From an uncultured Muribaculum sp. (GTDB taxonomy: Bacteria; Bacteroidota; Bacteroidia; Bacteroidales; Muribaculaceae), in contig CAJTSJ010000012.1 of NCBI GenBank assembly GCA_910578785.1, positions 6,982 through 70,981 of the forward strand: a stretch of DNA of 64,000 nt, given 5' to 3'. Of this stretch, positions 35,457 to 44,904 are shown one piece after another; within the stretch, counting starts at the first letter, position 1, and each line of letters starts with the position of its first letter. The position numbers were made by a program, and so were the translations under genes. The notes under the pieces were generated by a model, which saw only the letters and a list, made by a program, of their open reading frames with translations, had not been told where the DNA came from and searched no databases.

Positions 35457-36392
35457 TTAGAGAGACGCGGCAAGAGCGCCGTTAGTCTTGCGAACAGCTT
35501 CAGCACTCTTAGCGAAGAGAGCCTTTTCATCATCGTTGAGGTTGATGTCGACAATCTTCTCGATACCGTTCTTGCCAAGCAGACAGGGAACGCCGATGCA
35601 GATGTCGTTTTCGCCATATTCGCCTTCAACGAGAGCGGAGCAAGGAATGACACGCTTCTGGTCGTGGAGCACAGCGGCTACAACGGCTGCCGATGCGGCG
35701 CCGGGAGCATACCATGCAGAAGTTCCGAGCAGGCCGGTCAGAGTGGCACCGCCTACCATAGTGTCGGCAGCTACCTTGTCGAGGGTTTCCTTGTCGAGGA
35801 GCTGGGCAACGGGAACACCGCGGTATGTAGCATAGCGGGTCAAAGGAATCATAGTAGTGTCACCGTGACCGCCGATTACCATACCTTCAACTTCGTTGGG
35901 GTTGGCGCCGAGAGCAACGCTCAAGAAATATTTGAAACGTGAGCTGTCAAGAGCACCGCCCATACCGATGATACGGTTCTTGGGGAGTCCTGAAGTCTTG
36001 TGGATAAGATATGTCATTGTATCCATCGGGTTGGAAACGCAAACAATCACAGCATTGGGGCTATACTTGAGCACATTGTCAGTAACAGACTTAACAATGC
36101 CTGCGTTCACGCCGATAAGCTCTTCACGGGTCATACCGGGCTTACGGGGAATACCTGAAGTGATGACAACCACATCAGAGCCCTTGGTCATTTCGTAATC
36201 GTTGGTGACACCCACCATGCGGGTATTGATATTGAGCAGATTGGCAGTCTGCATAATATCCATAGTCTTGCCTTCTGCAAGGCCCTGCTTGATGTCAATC
36301 AGAACCACTTCGTCAGCTACGTTATTAGCTACTAACACGTTAGCACAAGTTGCGCCTACATTACCGGCGCCTACCACTGTTACTTTAGACAT
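35457..36392 (-). CDS. mdh: Malate dehydrogenase (LDH-like tetrameric type)
   Basis: NAD-dependent malate/oxaloacetate interconversion. The 311-residue protein starts MSKVTVVGAGNVGATCAN (NAD-binding). The substrate-binding loop GIPRKPGMTREELIG carries the Arg typical of malate rather than lactate enzymes. Other landmarks: CVSNPMDTMTYL, GALDSSRFKYFL with catalytic Asp/Arg, and catalytic His in VIGGHGDTTMIP. In gut Bacteroidales this enzyme usually runs toward malate in the fumarate/succinate branch. A second, more divergent malate dehydrogenase lies at 62944. It has its own -7 box. Confidence 0.96.
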   Translation of the reverse strand: MSKVTVVGAGNVGATCANVLVANNVADEVVLIDIKQGLAEGKTMDIMQTANLLNINTRMVGVTNDYEMTKGSDVVVITSGIPRKPGMTREELIGVNAGIVKSVTDNVLKYSPNAVIVCVSNPMDTMTYLIHKTSGLPKNRIIGMGGALDSSRFKYFLSVALGANPNEVEGMVIGGHGDTTMIPLTRYATYRGVPVAQLLDKETLDKVAADTMVGGATLTGLLGTSAWYAPGAASAAVVAAVLHDQKRVIPCSALVEGEYGENDICIGVPCLLGKNGIEKIVDINLNDDEKALFAKSAEAVRKTNGALAASL

Positions 36393-36442
36393 AATTGAAT
36401 TTTGATTTATAATTGGTATTTATTGAAATTTTTCTTCAATTA

Positions 36443-36450
36443 CAAAATTA
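36443..36450 (-). promoter_or_regulatory. Bacteroidetes -7 box upstream of mdh
   Basis: Minus-strand TAATTTTG, 50 bases before ATG 36392, in an AT-rich gap. No clear -33 element. Confidence 0.5.
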
Positions 36451-36506
36451 ATCAATAATTCGATACCATGAAGTCTTTAACTAAAATTTTCAAATAAATT
36501 TTTCAA

Positions 36507-37130
36507 CTAATCGAATTCTATGATTCCAAGACCCTGACGGACTATGACCGGATTGGAGCTGTCGGTAAGGTCGACCACCGTCGACGGCTCATAGCCGCCT
36601 TCGCCTCCATCGATGAGCAGGCTCACCGTATCTTCATACTTCATCGCCAATGCTTCCGGATCGGCGATGTCGATGTCTGACATATCCTCACCCTCCGATA
36701 CGACCGAAGTGGTCAGAATCGGGTTACCGAGCCTTCTGGCTATGTCGAGTGCAATTGGATTATCAGGAATGCGGAGTCCCACAACCTTGCGTCCCTTGAA
36801 CACTTTTGGCAAGGATGTCGATGCCGGCAGTATGAACGTGAACGGTCCGGGAAGAGCCTCCTTTATAATTCGAAAAGCACGGTTATCAATCTTTACATAC
36901 TCCGATGCCTGCGAAATGTCGCAACAGATTATGGACAGATTCGTCTTCTGCGGATTCAGACCCTTCAGCTGACATATGCGCTCAATAGCGCCGTTGTTAA
37001 GCGCATTGCATCCTACGGCATAAAGCGTATCGGTGGGATAGACAATCAGCTCGCCGTCGCGCAGGGCATTCTCCACAAGTTCCATATACCTCGCATTGAT
37101 ACTCGTGGGGTACATCTTCAGTATAGTCAT
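36507..37130 (-). CDS. YciO-like YrdC-fold protein
   Basis: A 207-residue YrdC-fold protein. It has the entry motif LIVYPTDTLYAVGCN and the strong segment ALPGPFTFILPA with RKVVGLRIPDNPIALDIA, which resembles E. coli YciO more than TsaC. The TsaC nucleotide-binding residues are altered: the KxR position reads Lys56-Gly-Leu58 and the SxN position reads Ser142-Val-Val144. The true t6A synthase in this window is therefore likely the 30071 gene. YciO proteins do not have an agreed role. It follows rsgA by 6 bases, so the two are probably cotranscribed. Confidence 0.85.
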   Translation of the reverse strand: MTILKMYPTSINARYMELVENALRDGELIVYPTDTLYAVGCNALNNGAIERICQLKGLNPQKTNLSIICCDISQASEYVKIDNRAFRIIKEALPGPFTFILPASTSLPKVFKGRKVVGLRIPDNPIALDIARRLGNPILTTSVVSEGEDMSDIDIADPEALAMKYEDTVSLLIDGGEGGYEPSTVVDLTDSSNPVIVRQGLGIIEFD

Positions 37131-37136
37131 GGCTTA

Positions 37137-38072
37137 TCAAAATGGTTTTCTGTATTTATCGGGGTTCGTATCGTCGAGTATCGACAGATATGACGCATAG
37201 CGCGACTGGGATATCTGCTGATTTTCAAGAGCCTCAAGCACGGCACATCCAGGCTCATGCGTGTGCGTGCAGTCGCCGTAGCGGCATCCGCTCGACACCT
37301 TGAATATTTCCGGAAAGAAGTGTGCTATCTCATGCTTGTCAAAGTCGATTGTGCCGAATCCCTTGATTCCCGGAGTGTCTATGATCCATCCTCCTTCGGG
37401 CAACGGAAACGCCTCGGAAAATGTGGTGGTGTGCATGCCGGTATCGTGTATGTCGGATATGGCTGCAGTGCGCAGATTCCTGTCCGGCAACAACCGGTTG
37501 ATGATGGTCGACTTCCCCACCCCTGAATTTCCCGACAGCAACGACACTTTTCCCGCCAGCCGCTCCTTGACCAACCCCATGCCGTCTCCTGTACGGGCCG
37601 ACACTTCCACGACATCATATCCGATGGACTCATACAGATATTTCACAGCATCAAGATACTCCTTGTCGTCATCGGAATTCAGCAGGTCAACTTTATTAAT
37701 GACAATCGTGACCGGAACCCGATATGCCTCGGCCGTAGCAAGAAAACGGTCAATGAAAGTGGTCGACGTGGTCGGGTGCACCAGCGTCACAACAAGAAAT
37801 GCCCGGTCGACATTGGCCGCGATGATATGCGACTCTTTCGAAAGGTTGCTTGCACGGCGTATGATGTAGTTCTTGCGCGGCATTATTGCCGTAATGAAAG
37901 CATTGCCGTCAGGATTGACCGAAATGTCAACCTTGTCGCCTACAGCCACAGGATTGGTGGTTCGGATACCTTTCAGGCGGAAATTGCCCTTGACCTTACA
38001 GTTTATATCCTGTCCGTCGTCGGTATGCACCACATACCAGCTTCCGGTATTCTTGATAACGAGTCCGTTCAT
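37137..38072 (-). CDS. rsgA: Ribosome small-subunit GTPase RsgA
   Basis: Circularly permuted GTPase that checks late 30S assembly. In 311 residues: an N-terminal OB fold ([19 protein letters not shown]), then the permuted G motifs, with NKVD before the P-loop [15 protein letters not shown] and DTPG after it, and a C-terminal zinc site [14 protein letters not shown]. The start is ATG 38072 with a -7 box 33 bases upstream. It leads a two-gene unit with the yciO-like gene. Confidence 0.97.
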   Translation of the reverse strand: MNGLVIKNTGSWYVVHTDDGQDINCKVKGNFRLKGIRTTNPVAVGDKVDISVNPDGNAFITAIMPRKNYIIRRASNLSKESHIIAANVDRAFLVVTLVHPTTSTTFIDRFLATAEAYRVPVTIVINKVDLLNSDDDKEYLDAVKYLYESIGYDVVEVSARTGDGMGLVKERLAGKVSLLSGNSGVGKSTIINRLLPDRNLRTAAISDIHDTGMHTTTFSEAFPLPEGGWIIDTPGIKGFGTIDFDKHEIAHFFPEIFKVSSGCRYGDCTHTHEPGCAVLEALENQQISQSRYASYLSILDDTNPDKYRKPF

Positions 38073-38105
38073 TGTATTGAGGGATAATCAGATATTGTCC
38101 AACCA

Positions 38106-38113
38106 CAAAGGTA
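38106..38113 (-). promoter_or_regulatory. Bacteroidetes -7 box upstream of rsgA
   Basis: Minus-strand TACCTTTG in the 90-base gap between rnfA and rsgA. No TTTG at the standard distance. Confidence 0.5.
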
Positions 38114-38162
38114 ACAAATTTTACAGGCAATGCGGTTCATCAATCCATTTTATTTTCCCCGC

Positions 38163-38744
38163 TTATCCAACGGATATGCCGGAAAATCCCATAAACGCCA
38201 TGGCCAGCAGTCCGGCGCATATCAGCGCGACAGGCACTCCGCGCATGGGCGCGGGAACATCCATAAGCTCAAGATGCTCTCTGATGCCGGCAAAAATGAC
38301 CAAGGCAAGCGTAAATCCCAAGGCCGTGGATATAGCGTAGACAATCGATTCGCCAAGGTTGAAGCCTTTCTGCACCACCAGTATGGCCACCCCAAGCACG
38401 GCGCAGTTGGTGGTGATCAGAGGCAAAAACACACCCAGCGCCTGGTAAAGCGCGGGAGCTATCTTTTTTATGATAATCTCAAGCATCTGGACCAACGCGG
38501 CTATCACGAGGATAAAGACTATAGTCTGCATATAGTCAAGCGACATGGGGCCGAGAATCATGTCCTGTATCAGCCAGGTGACACAGGTGGCTATCGTCAT
38601 CACGAAAGTCACGGCGGCGCCCATACCGAGGGCGGAACTTAGTTTTTTGGACACACCCAGAATCGGACAGATACCGAGGAACTGTGCGAATACGATATTA
38701 TTGACAAATATCGCGGTAACGATGATGGATATATATGTCAGCAT
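38163..38744 (-). CDS. rnfA: Rnf complex membrane subunit A
   Basis: A 193-residue, six-helix membrane subunit of the Rnf ferredoxin:NAD+ oxidoreductase. It opens with FVNNIVFAQFLGICPILGVSKK, which carries one of the conserved cysteines that, with RnfE, form the intramembrane iron site. RnfA and RnfE are antiparallel homologues. It is the last gene of the cluster and its start overlaps the rnfE stop by 7 bases. Confidence 0.96.
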   Translation of the reverse strand: MLTYISIIVTAIFVNNIVFAQFLGICPILGVSKKLSSALGMGAAVTFVMTIATCVTWLIQDMILGPMSLDYMQTIVFILVIAALVQMLEIIIKKIAPALYQALGVFLPLITTNCAVLGVAILVVQKGFNLGESIVYAISTALGFTLALVIFAGIREHLELMDVPAPMRGVPVALICAGLLAMAFMGFSGISVG

Positions 38745-39328
38745 GAGCGTTTGCGGATATAATTGATAAGTGCGATAAGGAATCCAAGCGCGATGAATGC
38801 TCCGGGAGCGAGCACGAACACCAGCGAGCCGAAGGCTTCGGGAAACAGACGCGCACCGAACACCGTACCGGTGCCCAACAGCTCACGAACCGACCCGAGC
38901 AACGTCAGCGCCACTGTAAAGCCAAGACCTATACCGACTCCGTCCATGAGAGAATCGGCTACTGAATGCTTCGAAGCATAAGCCTCGGCACGTCCGAGCA
39001 GAATGCAGTTGACCACAATCAGCGGAATGAATATGCCCAGACTCTCGTTAAGCGCAGGCAAGTAGGCCTGCATGAACATCTGCAGAAGAGTCACGAACGT
39101 GGCTATCACAACAATGTATGCCGGAATCCTGACTCTGTCGGGCACCAGATTCTTGATGGCCGAAATAGCCATGTTGGAACAAATCAGGACCCCCATGGTG
39201 GCAAGGCCCATGGACATTCCTGTCATGGCCGAGCCTGTGGTGCCAAGGGTCGGACACATTCCGAGCAACAGGACAAACGTCGGGTTTTCAGCGACCAGAC
39301 CGTTGTATATTATTCGTAATTTATTCAT
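38738..39328 (-). CDS. rnfE: Rnf complex membrane subunit E
   Basis: A 196-residue membrane subunit homologous to RnfA, with the matching motif NPTFVLLLGMCPTLGTTGSA and the conserved Cys. It is expected to share the intramembrane Fe-S centre with RnfA and take part in Na+ or H+ movement. Overlaps of 7-8 bases with both neighbours (rnfG upstream, rnfA downstream) point to translational coupling. Confidence 0.96.
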   Translation of the reverse strand: MNKLRIIYNGLVAENPTFVLLLGMCPTLGTTGSAMTGMSMGLATMGVLICSNMAISAIKNLVPDRVRIPAYIVVIATFVTLLQMFMQAYLPALNESLGIFIPLIVVNCILLGRAEAYASKHSVADSLMDGVGIGLGFTVALTLLGSVRELLGTGTVFGARLFPEAFGSLVFVLAPGAFIALGFLIALINYIRKRSC

Positions 39329-39935
39329 TGTCCTTGCTGTTTAAATAATCTGATTTATATGCTTCAAAGACCGAATAGCAGTTGCGTAAAGTCTCAAGGA
39401 AGGCACGCGAACTTATAGTAGCCGCGGTTATGCCGTCGATTGCACCGCCGTCCTTGGCCACATACATGGCATCTGAACCTGGATTACGGTCTATCACGCT
39501 TCGCTTGCCGGCATCCATTCTGAACCATTCCTGCATCTTGGCTCCAAGTCCGGGAGTCTCAGAGTGCTGGAGCACCTCATAACCGGTCACATTGCCGTCG
39601 GCGTCAAATCCATACATCACTCCTACCCTGCCGGAAAAACCGTTTAGCGAATACCCCTCCACAGCGGCTCCGCAGAATCTGCCGCCGTCATAGGCCGGAA
39701 AGACTACAAACGGTTCAGACATGCCCTCCGGTGTATGCTCCCACTTGTCAGCAACAGGATTGTTGGTAAACTCAGGCGCCACAGCTTTAATGGCATCAAT
39801 CTGCTTTTGTTTGACGGCCTCGGCTATAGGTTCCTGCGTGACATCATGCACCCAGGCCAGCAACGACGCCGCTACAATGGTGATGACTCCAAGCGAAAGA
39901 ACCATATTGGACAACGTTGACGATAGCTTTTTCAT
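39321..39935 (-). CDS. rnfG: Rnf complex flavoprotein subunit G
   Basis: A 204-residue subunit with one N-terminal membrane helix (residues ~9-28) and a periplasmic FMN domain. The covalent FMN site is DGITAATISSRAF, with the acceptor Thr at about 173; the usual pattern is S/T-G-A-T, so the Ala at 171 in place of Gly is a mild variant. The attachment would need an ApbE flavin transferase, which is not in this window. Overlaps rnfD by 4 bases and rnfE by 8. Confidence 0.94.
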   Translation of the reverse strand: MKKLSSTLSNMVLSLGVITIVAASLLAWVHDVTQEPIAEAVKQKQIDAIKAVAPEFTNNPVADKWEHTPEGMSEPFVVFPAYDGGRFCGAAVEGYSLNGFSGRVGVMYGFDADGNVTGYEVLQHSETPGLGAKMQEWFRMDAGKRSVIDRNPGSDAMYVAKDGGAIDGITAATISSRAFLETLRNCYSVFEAYKSDYLNSKDNE

Positions 39936-40930
39936 CGCAGACCCCTCCTTTCTCCGAATATCCGAGGCTTTATATATCTGTCAATCAACGGGACAAAGCT
40001 GTTCATCAACAGGATAGCAAACGACATACCTTCAGGATATGCACCCCAGCGGCGTATTATTACTGTGATTATGCCGATCATGACCCCGAAAAGCACCATA
40101 CCACGCTTGGTCATTGGCGATGTCACGTAGTCCGTGGCCATGAATATCGCTCCGAGAAGCAGTCCGCCCGACAATAGCTCGACCATCACATCGCCTCCGA
40201 TGCAGAGCGTGAACAATGCCACAGATCCAAGTATCGCCACCGGTATGTGCCAGGTTATAGTGCGGGTGGCCAGCAAATATGCGAAACCTATCAGCAGAGC
40301 CAATGCGCTTACTTCACCCATCGAACCGCCGACGCCGCCGAGGAAATTCTGAAGCATGTCGACGGAGAACACCTGTTCCTCGGCCGATGCCGACGCCCCG
40401 GCCACCGTATCCGATGCCATCTCCGACATTTTTAGCGCTCCAAGAGTAGTAGCCCCCGTTGTAGCATCCAGATAATTAAATCTGTTGACCAACGGCAACG
40501 GCCACGACGTCATCTGAACAGGGAACGATATCAACAAAAACACACGCCCTACCAAAGCTGGATTCCAGATATTGCATCCAAGACCTCCAAACGACATTTT
40601 TCCGATTCCGATAGCCACGACACATCCGATAAGCACTATCCAGACCGGAATGTTTGAAGGCAGATTCAATGCAAGCAACAGACCTGTAAGGACGGCACTG
40701 CCGTTCATCAGCGTTGCCGGACGACGAAGCATCCACTTCGTTATGGCAAACTCAACCGCCATACATCCGATGACCGACACCGCTATCACTATCGCGGCGC
40801 CTATCCCGAAGAAATAAAGCGAAGCCGCCAACGACGGGAGCAACGCGATCACCACATTCCACATGCACGACGCCACTGAGCGGCGCGTATGGATGTGAGG
40901 CGAAGACGATATTGTAAGTAACTGATTCAT
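39932..40930 (-). CDS. rnfD: Rnf complex membrane flavoprotein subunit D
   Basis: A 332-residue polytopic subunit. It has the family pattern LMNGSAVLTGLLLALNLPSN and GGLGCNIWNPALVGRVFLL, and the covalent FMN site DATTGATTLGAL with acceptor Thr at about 161. It passes electrons within the membrane arm. An inserted loop around 165-190 is Ser/Ala/Glu-rich. It starts 18 bases after rnfC and overlaps rnfG by 4. Confidence 0.95.
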   Translation of the reverse strand: MNQLLTISSSPHIHTRRSVASCMWNVVIALLPSLAASLYFFGIGAAIVIAVSVIGCMAVEFAITKWMLRRPATLMNGSAVLTGLLLALNLPSNIPVWIVLIGCVVAIGIGKMSFGGLGCNIWNPALVGRVFLLISFPVQMTSWPLPLVNRFNYLDATTGATTLGALKMSEMASDTVAGASASAEEQVFSVDMLQNFLGGVGGSMGEVSALALLIGFAYLLATRTITWHIPVAILGSVALFTLCIGGDVMVELLSGGLLLGAIFMATDYVTSPMTKRGMVLFGVMIGIITVIIRRWGAYPEGMSFAILLMNSFVPLIDRYIKPRIFGERRGLR

Positions 40931-40948
40931 AATCGCGAGTTAATACAA

Positions 40949-42295
40949 TTATTTTTTTGCACTGCGGGCGCGTATCATACCGCCGACAGTGGACTTTCCT
41001 AATCTTATGTAGTCAAGAAGCGGACGCGACGACGGACATGAGAAGCTGCAACATCCGCACTCAAGACAGTTCATCACACCGGAGGCCTCCACCATATCCC
41101 AACGAGACTGAGCCGACAGAAGACCGAGCCGGTAAGGCTCAAGCCCAATAGGACACGCCGCGACGCATCCCGCACACCTGATGCACGGCTGCACGGTTCT
41201 CCTGCTTGACTGCGACTCAGGAAGCATCAATATGGCCGAAGTACCTTTAGTGGCGGGGCAATCGAGCGAAACCGCAGTGCGTCCCATCATCGGACCGCCA
41301 AGAATCACCTTGCCGGTATCGGCAGGAACTCCGCCGGCCAAATCTACCAGATCCGACATGCGCATACCGATAGGCACGAGATAGTTGCCCGGAGCTGTAA
41401 CCGACGGCCCCGTCACGGTGACAACTCTGTCAATCAAAGGCTTACCCAAATACACGGCCTCATATACGGCATAGGCCGTGGCGACGTTCTGCACAATCGC
41501 ACCGGCATCGACCGGCAGTCCTCCGGCCGGGACCTCCCGCCCTGTCAATGCCTTTATAAGCTGTTTCTCGCCACCTTGGGGATATTTCACTTTCAGAGCC
41601 TCGACTTTAATGGACTCATCGCTATCCAGACGGGTTCTCAACAGGTCTATCGCATCACGCTTATTGCTCTCGATACCGATAACGGCCTTCTCCACATCGG
41701 CGCCTCGCATCAAAAGCCTAACTCCCTCCAAAAGCTCATCGGGACGGGCAAGCATCAGCGCATGGTCATTAGTCAGAAACGGCTCGCACTCCGCCCCGTT
41801 TATCACCAATATATCGGCGTGTTTGCCGGGAGGGGGAGTCAGCTTGACACGAGTGGGGAATGCGGCACCGCCAAGACCAACTATGCCGGCATCGCCTATA
41901 ATGTTAATAATCTCCTCGGCCGACAGGGTATCGATTTCCCCCCTGGTTCTGCTTTGACCGAAACGCTCTTCCATGTCCGAGGCATGGTCCTCGTCGGACG
42001 CGGCTATCGTCACCGAATCAACCGGCATACCGTAAGCATTCTTGGTCTTATCCACCTTGACTACGGTGCCCGAAATCGGAGTAAACACGTTGGCCGAGAC
42101 AAAACCGCCTGCCTTACCGACCATATCGCCACGCTCAACATGGTCACCCTTTTTCACGATACACATAGCGGGTGCACCGATATGTTGAGACATGGCCATA
42201 GTCACTTCCCTCGGAAGCTCCACCGCTATAATCTTCCCGGATGCAGTTATCTTATTTTCAGGGGGATGTACTCCTCCCTTTCGAAAAGTGAACAT
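40949..42295 (-). CDS. rnfC: Rnf complex NADH-oxidising subunit C
   Basis: A 448-residue peripheral subunit that binds FMN and NAD(H). The N-terminus is the barrel-sandwich domain (FRKGGVHPPENKI), the middle is the NuoF-like fold with GLGGAAFPTRVKL and NGAECEPFLTNDH, and the C-terminus has two 4Fe-4S motifs: CIRCAGCVAACPIGL and CLECGCCSFSCPS. It lacks the long Ala-rich C-terminal extension found in some proteobacterial RnfC. It starts 3 bases after rnfB. Confidence 0.96.
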   Translation of the reverse strand: MFTFRKGGVHPPENKITASGKIIAVELPREVTMAMSQHIGAPAMCIVKKGDHVERGDMVGKAGGFVSANVFTPISGTVVKVDKTKNAYGMPVDSVTIAASDEDHASDMEERFGQSRTRGEIDTLSAEEIINIIGDAGIVGLGGAAFPTRVKLTPPPGKHADILVINGAECEPFLTNDHALMLARPDELLEGVRLLMRGADVEKAVIGIESNKRDAIDLLRTRLDSDESIKVEALKVKYPQGGEKQLIKALTGREVPAGGLPVDAGAIVQNVATAYAVYEAVYLGKPLIDRVVTVTGPSVTAPGNYLVPIGMRMSDLVDLAGGVPADTGKVILGGPMMGRTAVSLDCPATKGTSAILMLPESQSSRRTVQPCIRCAGCVAACPIGLEPYRLGLLSAQSRWDMVEASGVMNCLECGCCSFSCPSSRPLLDYIRLGKSTVGGMIRARSAKK

Positions 42296-42298
42296 ATA

Positions 42299-43174
42299 TC
42301 AATCGTCTTTCTTTGATTCTTGTTGCTTTTTGTCGGCGAGAGCGGCCGCATCCTTGGCCGATATAGGAAATCCGGCATCCAGTATGGCACCAGTAGGACA
42401 GGCCACTATGCACTTACGGCACAGACGGCACTTATCAGCATCGATGTACGACAGATTGTCCTTCACCGTAACAGCTCCGAACGGACACACCTTCTCACAC
42501 TTCATACACCCTATACAGGCGGCAGTACACTCCTTGCGTGCCACAGCTCCGCGTTCAGTATTTGAACACGCCACCCATACGCGTCTGCCCTTAGGCCCTT
42601 TGGGACGGAGTTCAAGCACATGACGCGGGCATGCGCGTGTACATACTCCACAACCTGAGCATAGGTCTTCGTCGACCACAGGCAGACCGCTCAATGGGTC
42701 GATATGAATGGCATTCCAATTGCACACATCAACACAATCGCCTTCGCCGAGACATCCGCACGGACATCCGGCAGTGCCCGCTCCGAGCTGTTGCATGACA
42801 GCACACGACCCGGCTCCGTCATAACGCGCCGTTGAAGGACGCACTTCGCACGAACCGCCGCACTTGAGCACGGCCACCATCGGACGCGACTGCACACTGG
42901 CAAGCCCCACAATCGAGGCAATCTTGTTCATGGCTTCATCGCCGGCTCCCGGACACACGAGCGAGTCGAGCGACGATGCGGACACACACGCACATGCAAA
43001 GTCATGGCATCCCGACCTGCCGCAGCCGCCGCAATTGGCCCCCGGAAGCAATTCCTCTATAAGTGCTATTCTTGAATCCTCCTTGACATAAAAACGCTTA
43101 GACACCATATACAACACTACGGCACCAAGCAATCCTATGCCTCCAAGCACAATTATTGCATATAAAATCGACAT
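42299..43174 (-). CDS. rnfB: Rnf complex ferredoxin-accepting subunit B
   Basis: A 291-residue subunit that takes electrons from reduced ferredoxin. One N-terminal helix anchors it, then the Fe-S domain ANCGGCGRSGCHDFACACV, then several 4Fe-4S motifs: CPCGCLGEGDCVDVC, CSGCGVCTRACPRHV, CIGCMKCEKVCPFGAV and CRLCRKCIVACPTGAI. The tail is Lys/Asp-rich. It follows the rseC-like gene by 21 bases. Rnf here probably oxidises ferredoxin with NAD+ and builds an ion gradient. Confidence 0.96.
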   Translation of the reverse strand: MSILYAIIVLGGIGLLGAVVLYMVSKRFYVKEDSRIALIEELLPGANCGGCGRSGCHDFACACVSASSLDSLVCPGAGDEAMNKIASIVGLASVQSRPMVAVLKCGGSCEVRPSTARYDGAGSCAVMQQLGAGTAGCPCGCLGEGDCVDVCNWNAIHIDPLSGLPVVDEDLCSGCGVCTRACPRHVLELRPKGPKGRRVWVACSNTERGAVARKECTAACIGCMKCEKVCPFGAVTVKDNLSYIDADKCRLCRKCIVACPTGAILDAGFPISAKDAAALADKKQQESKKDD

Positions 43175-43195
43175 ACCCGATTAATCATTTTAACA

Positions 43196-43639
43196 TCACA
43201 GTCGCCGTATGACCGACCACCTGTACTTTTTTCTAATTTTATGCCTGAAACAAAAAAACAAAATCAAATCATAAGCCAACATCGCTCCAAGTCCGGACGC
43301 GATACTTACACGGTCGCTCAAATCCAGGACAAGAAGCGACAACAATATCACGCCGGCAAGCAAAATAGTCGGAAAGACAAACACCAGGGCCACTGCAAAA
43401 TTGTGAAGCCCCTCCGTAAGACCAATCTCCACACAATCGCCCTTTCTTAGGAACAAGTCCGGCAAACCGACCGCCACATCAACAATATTTTCACTTCTCC
43501 GTGCCGACTCTCCGGTCCGGCAGAAGGACCGCGCGGCACATCCCGCGCAGTCCTCAGTCGAACTTATCTTCACTGCCACACTTCCATCGGCCACCGAAAC
43601 CACAGTTCCGGTATGCACGACGGAATATTCACTGTGCAT
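43196..43639 (-). CDS. rseC: RseC/MucC-like positive regulator-type membrane protein
   Basis: A 147-residue protein of the RseC family. The N-terminal soluble part has a Cys motif CAGCAARSFC, then two hydrophobic helices (~residues 80-101 and 110-130) and a basic tail. RseC is needed with Rnf in some proteobacteria to keep SoxR reduced, and rseC directly upstream of rnfB is common in Bacteroidetes, so it is probably an Rnf assembly or redox accessory factor here. It starts one base after the DUF1015 stop. Confidence 0.88.
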   Translation of the reverse strand: MHSEYSVVHTGTVVSVADGSVAVKISSTEDCAGCAARSFCRTGESARRSENIVDVAVGLPDLFLRKGDCVEIGLTEGLHNFAVALVFVFPTILLAGVILLSLLVLDLSDRVSIASGLGAMLAYDLILFFCFRHKIRKKYRWSVIRRL

Positions 43640-43640
43640 A

Positions 43641-44888
43641 TCAGTCTTCCAGTTTATGAATCACAAGTCCCGAGCGTAATTTAGGCTCGAACCATGTGGT
43701 TTTCGGAGGCATGATATTGCCGGTGTCGGCTATACGCATAAGCTGTTCCATCGACACGGGATACAAGGCAAAAGCCACCTTCATCTCGCCGGAGTCGACT
43801 CTGCGTTTCAGTTCGCCCAGGCCTCTGATGCCTCCCACGAAGTCTATGCGCTTGTCGCTTCGGAGATCGTGTATGCCAAGTATGTCGCGCAGAATCAGGT
43901 CGCTTGATATGGTCACATCAAGCTGTCCGATAGGATCATCGTCGTCATAGCGCCCATCGCGCGGCACAAGGCTATACCATTCGCCGTCAAGATACATGGA
44001 GAATTCATGCAGTTTTCCGGGACGATATTCATCAGCGCCCTTGCATTCGACCACGAAGTCCTTGTCGAGAGCCGTCAGGAATTCCTCCTTCGACAGGCCG
44101 TTAAGGTCACGCACCACGCGGTTGTAGTCGATGATGTTAAGATGCGATGCCGGGAATGCCACCGCGAGGAAATAATTGTATTCCTCGTTTCCGGTATGAT
44201 TGGGATTCTGCTTGGCCTTTTCGTTGCCGACGAGAGCCGCGGCAGCTGTGCGGTGATGGCCGTCGGCTATATACAGCGCCGGTATGCCGGCAAACAGTTC
44301 CGTTATACGGTTGATTGTGGCATCATCGTCAATCACCCAGAAGTGATGTCCGAATCCGTCAGGCGCCACGAAGTCATATTCAGGTTCTTCTGAAGTCACC
44401 TTTTTGATTATAGCCTCAAGTTCGGCATTGTCGGGAAAAGCGAAAAATACCGGCTCGACATTGGCATTGTTGATGCGCACATGCTTCATACGGTCTTCCT
44501 CCTTGTCACGGCGGGTCAGTTCATGCTTCTTGATGCGCTCTTCCATGTAGTCGGCCACATTGGCGGCGATGACAAATCCGTACTGCGTACGGCCGTTCAT
44601 GGTCTGAGCGTATATATAGTAGTGTTCCTTATCGTCCTGCACAAGCCAGCCGTTTTTCTGGAAAGCATGAAAATTTGCTACGGCCTTATCATAGACCACC
44701 GGATCATGTTCATCGGTGCCCGGAGCAAAATCTATCTCCGGCTTGATGATATGGTAAAGCGACTTTTCATTGCCCTGCGCTTCCTGACGCGCTTCTTCGG
44801 AATTCAGGACATCATAAGGACGAGAAGCCACCTGGGTGACCATCTCGCGCGGCGGACGGAGTCCTTTGAACGGTTTAACTTTTGCCAT
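43641..44888 (-). CDS. DUF1015 family protein
   Basis: A 415-residue soluble protein of DUF1015. Family landmarks: PFKGLRPP near the start, VASRPYDVLNSEEA, YYIYAQTMNGRTQYGFV, ALYIADGHHRTAAA (the most conserved block) and the C-terminal VAFALYPVSMEQLMRIAD. The GHHR block resembles a catalytic or metal site, but no activity is known. Elsewhere the family is often found beside serine biosynthesis genes; here it sits between purA (16 bases upstream) and rseC (1 base), so its neighbours give no clear function. Confidence 0.9.
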   Translation of the reverse strand: MAKVKPFKGLRPPREMVTQVASRPYDVLNSEEARQEAQGNEKSLYHIIKPEIDFAPGTDEHDPVVYDKAVANFHAFQKNGWLVQDDKEHYYIYAQTMNGRTQYGFVIAANVADYMEERIKKHELTRRDKEEDRMKHVRINNANVEPVFFAFPDNAELEAIIKKVTSEEPEYDFVAPDGFGHHFWVIDDDATINRITELFAGIPALYIADGHHRTAAAALVGNEKAKQNPNHTGNEEYNYFLAVAFPASHLNIIDYNRVVRDLNGLSKEEFLTALDKDFVVECKGADEYRPGKLHEFSMYLDGEWYSLVPRDGRYDDDDPIGQLDVTISSDLILRDILGIHDLRSDKRIDFVGGIRGLGELKRRVDSGEMKVAFALYPVSMEQLMRIADTGNIMPPKTTWFEPKLRSGLVIHKLED

Positions 44889-44904
44889 GGTAATAAGTGT
44901 TTGA

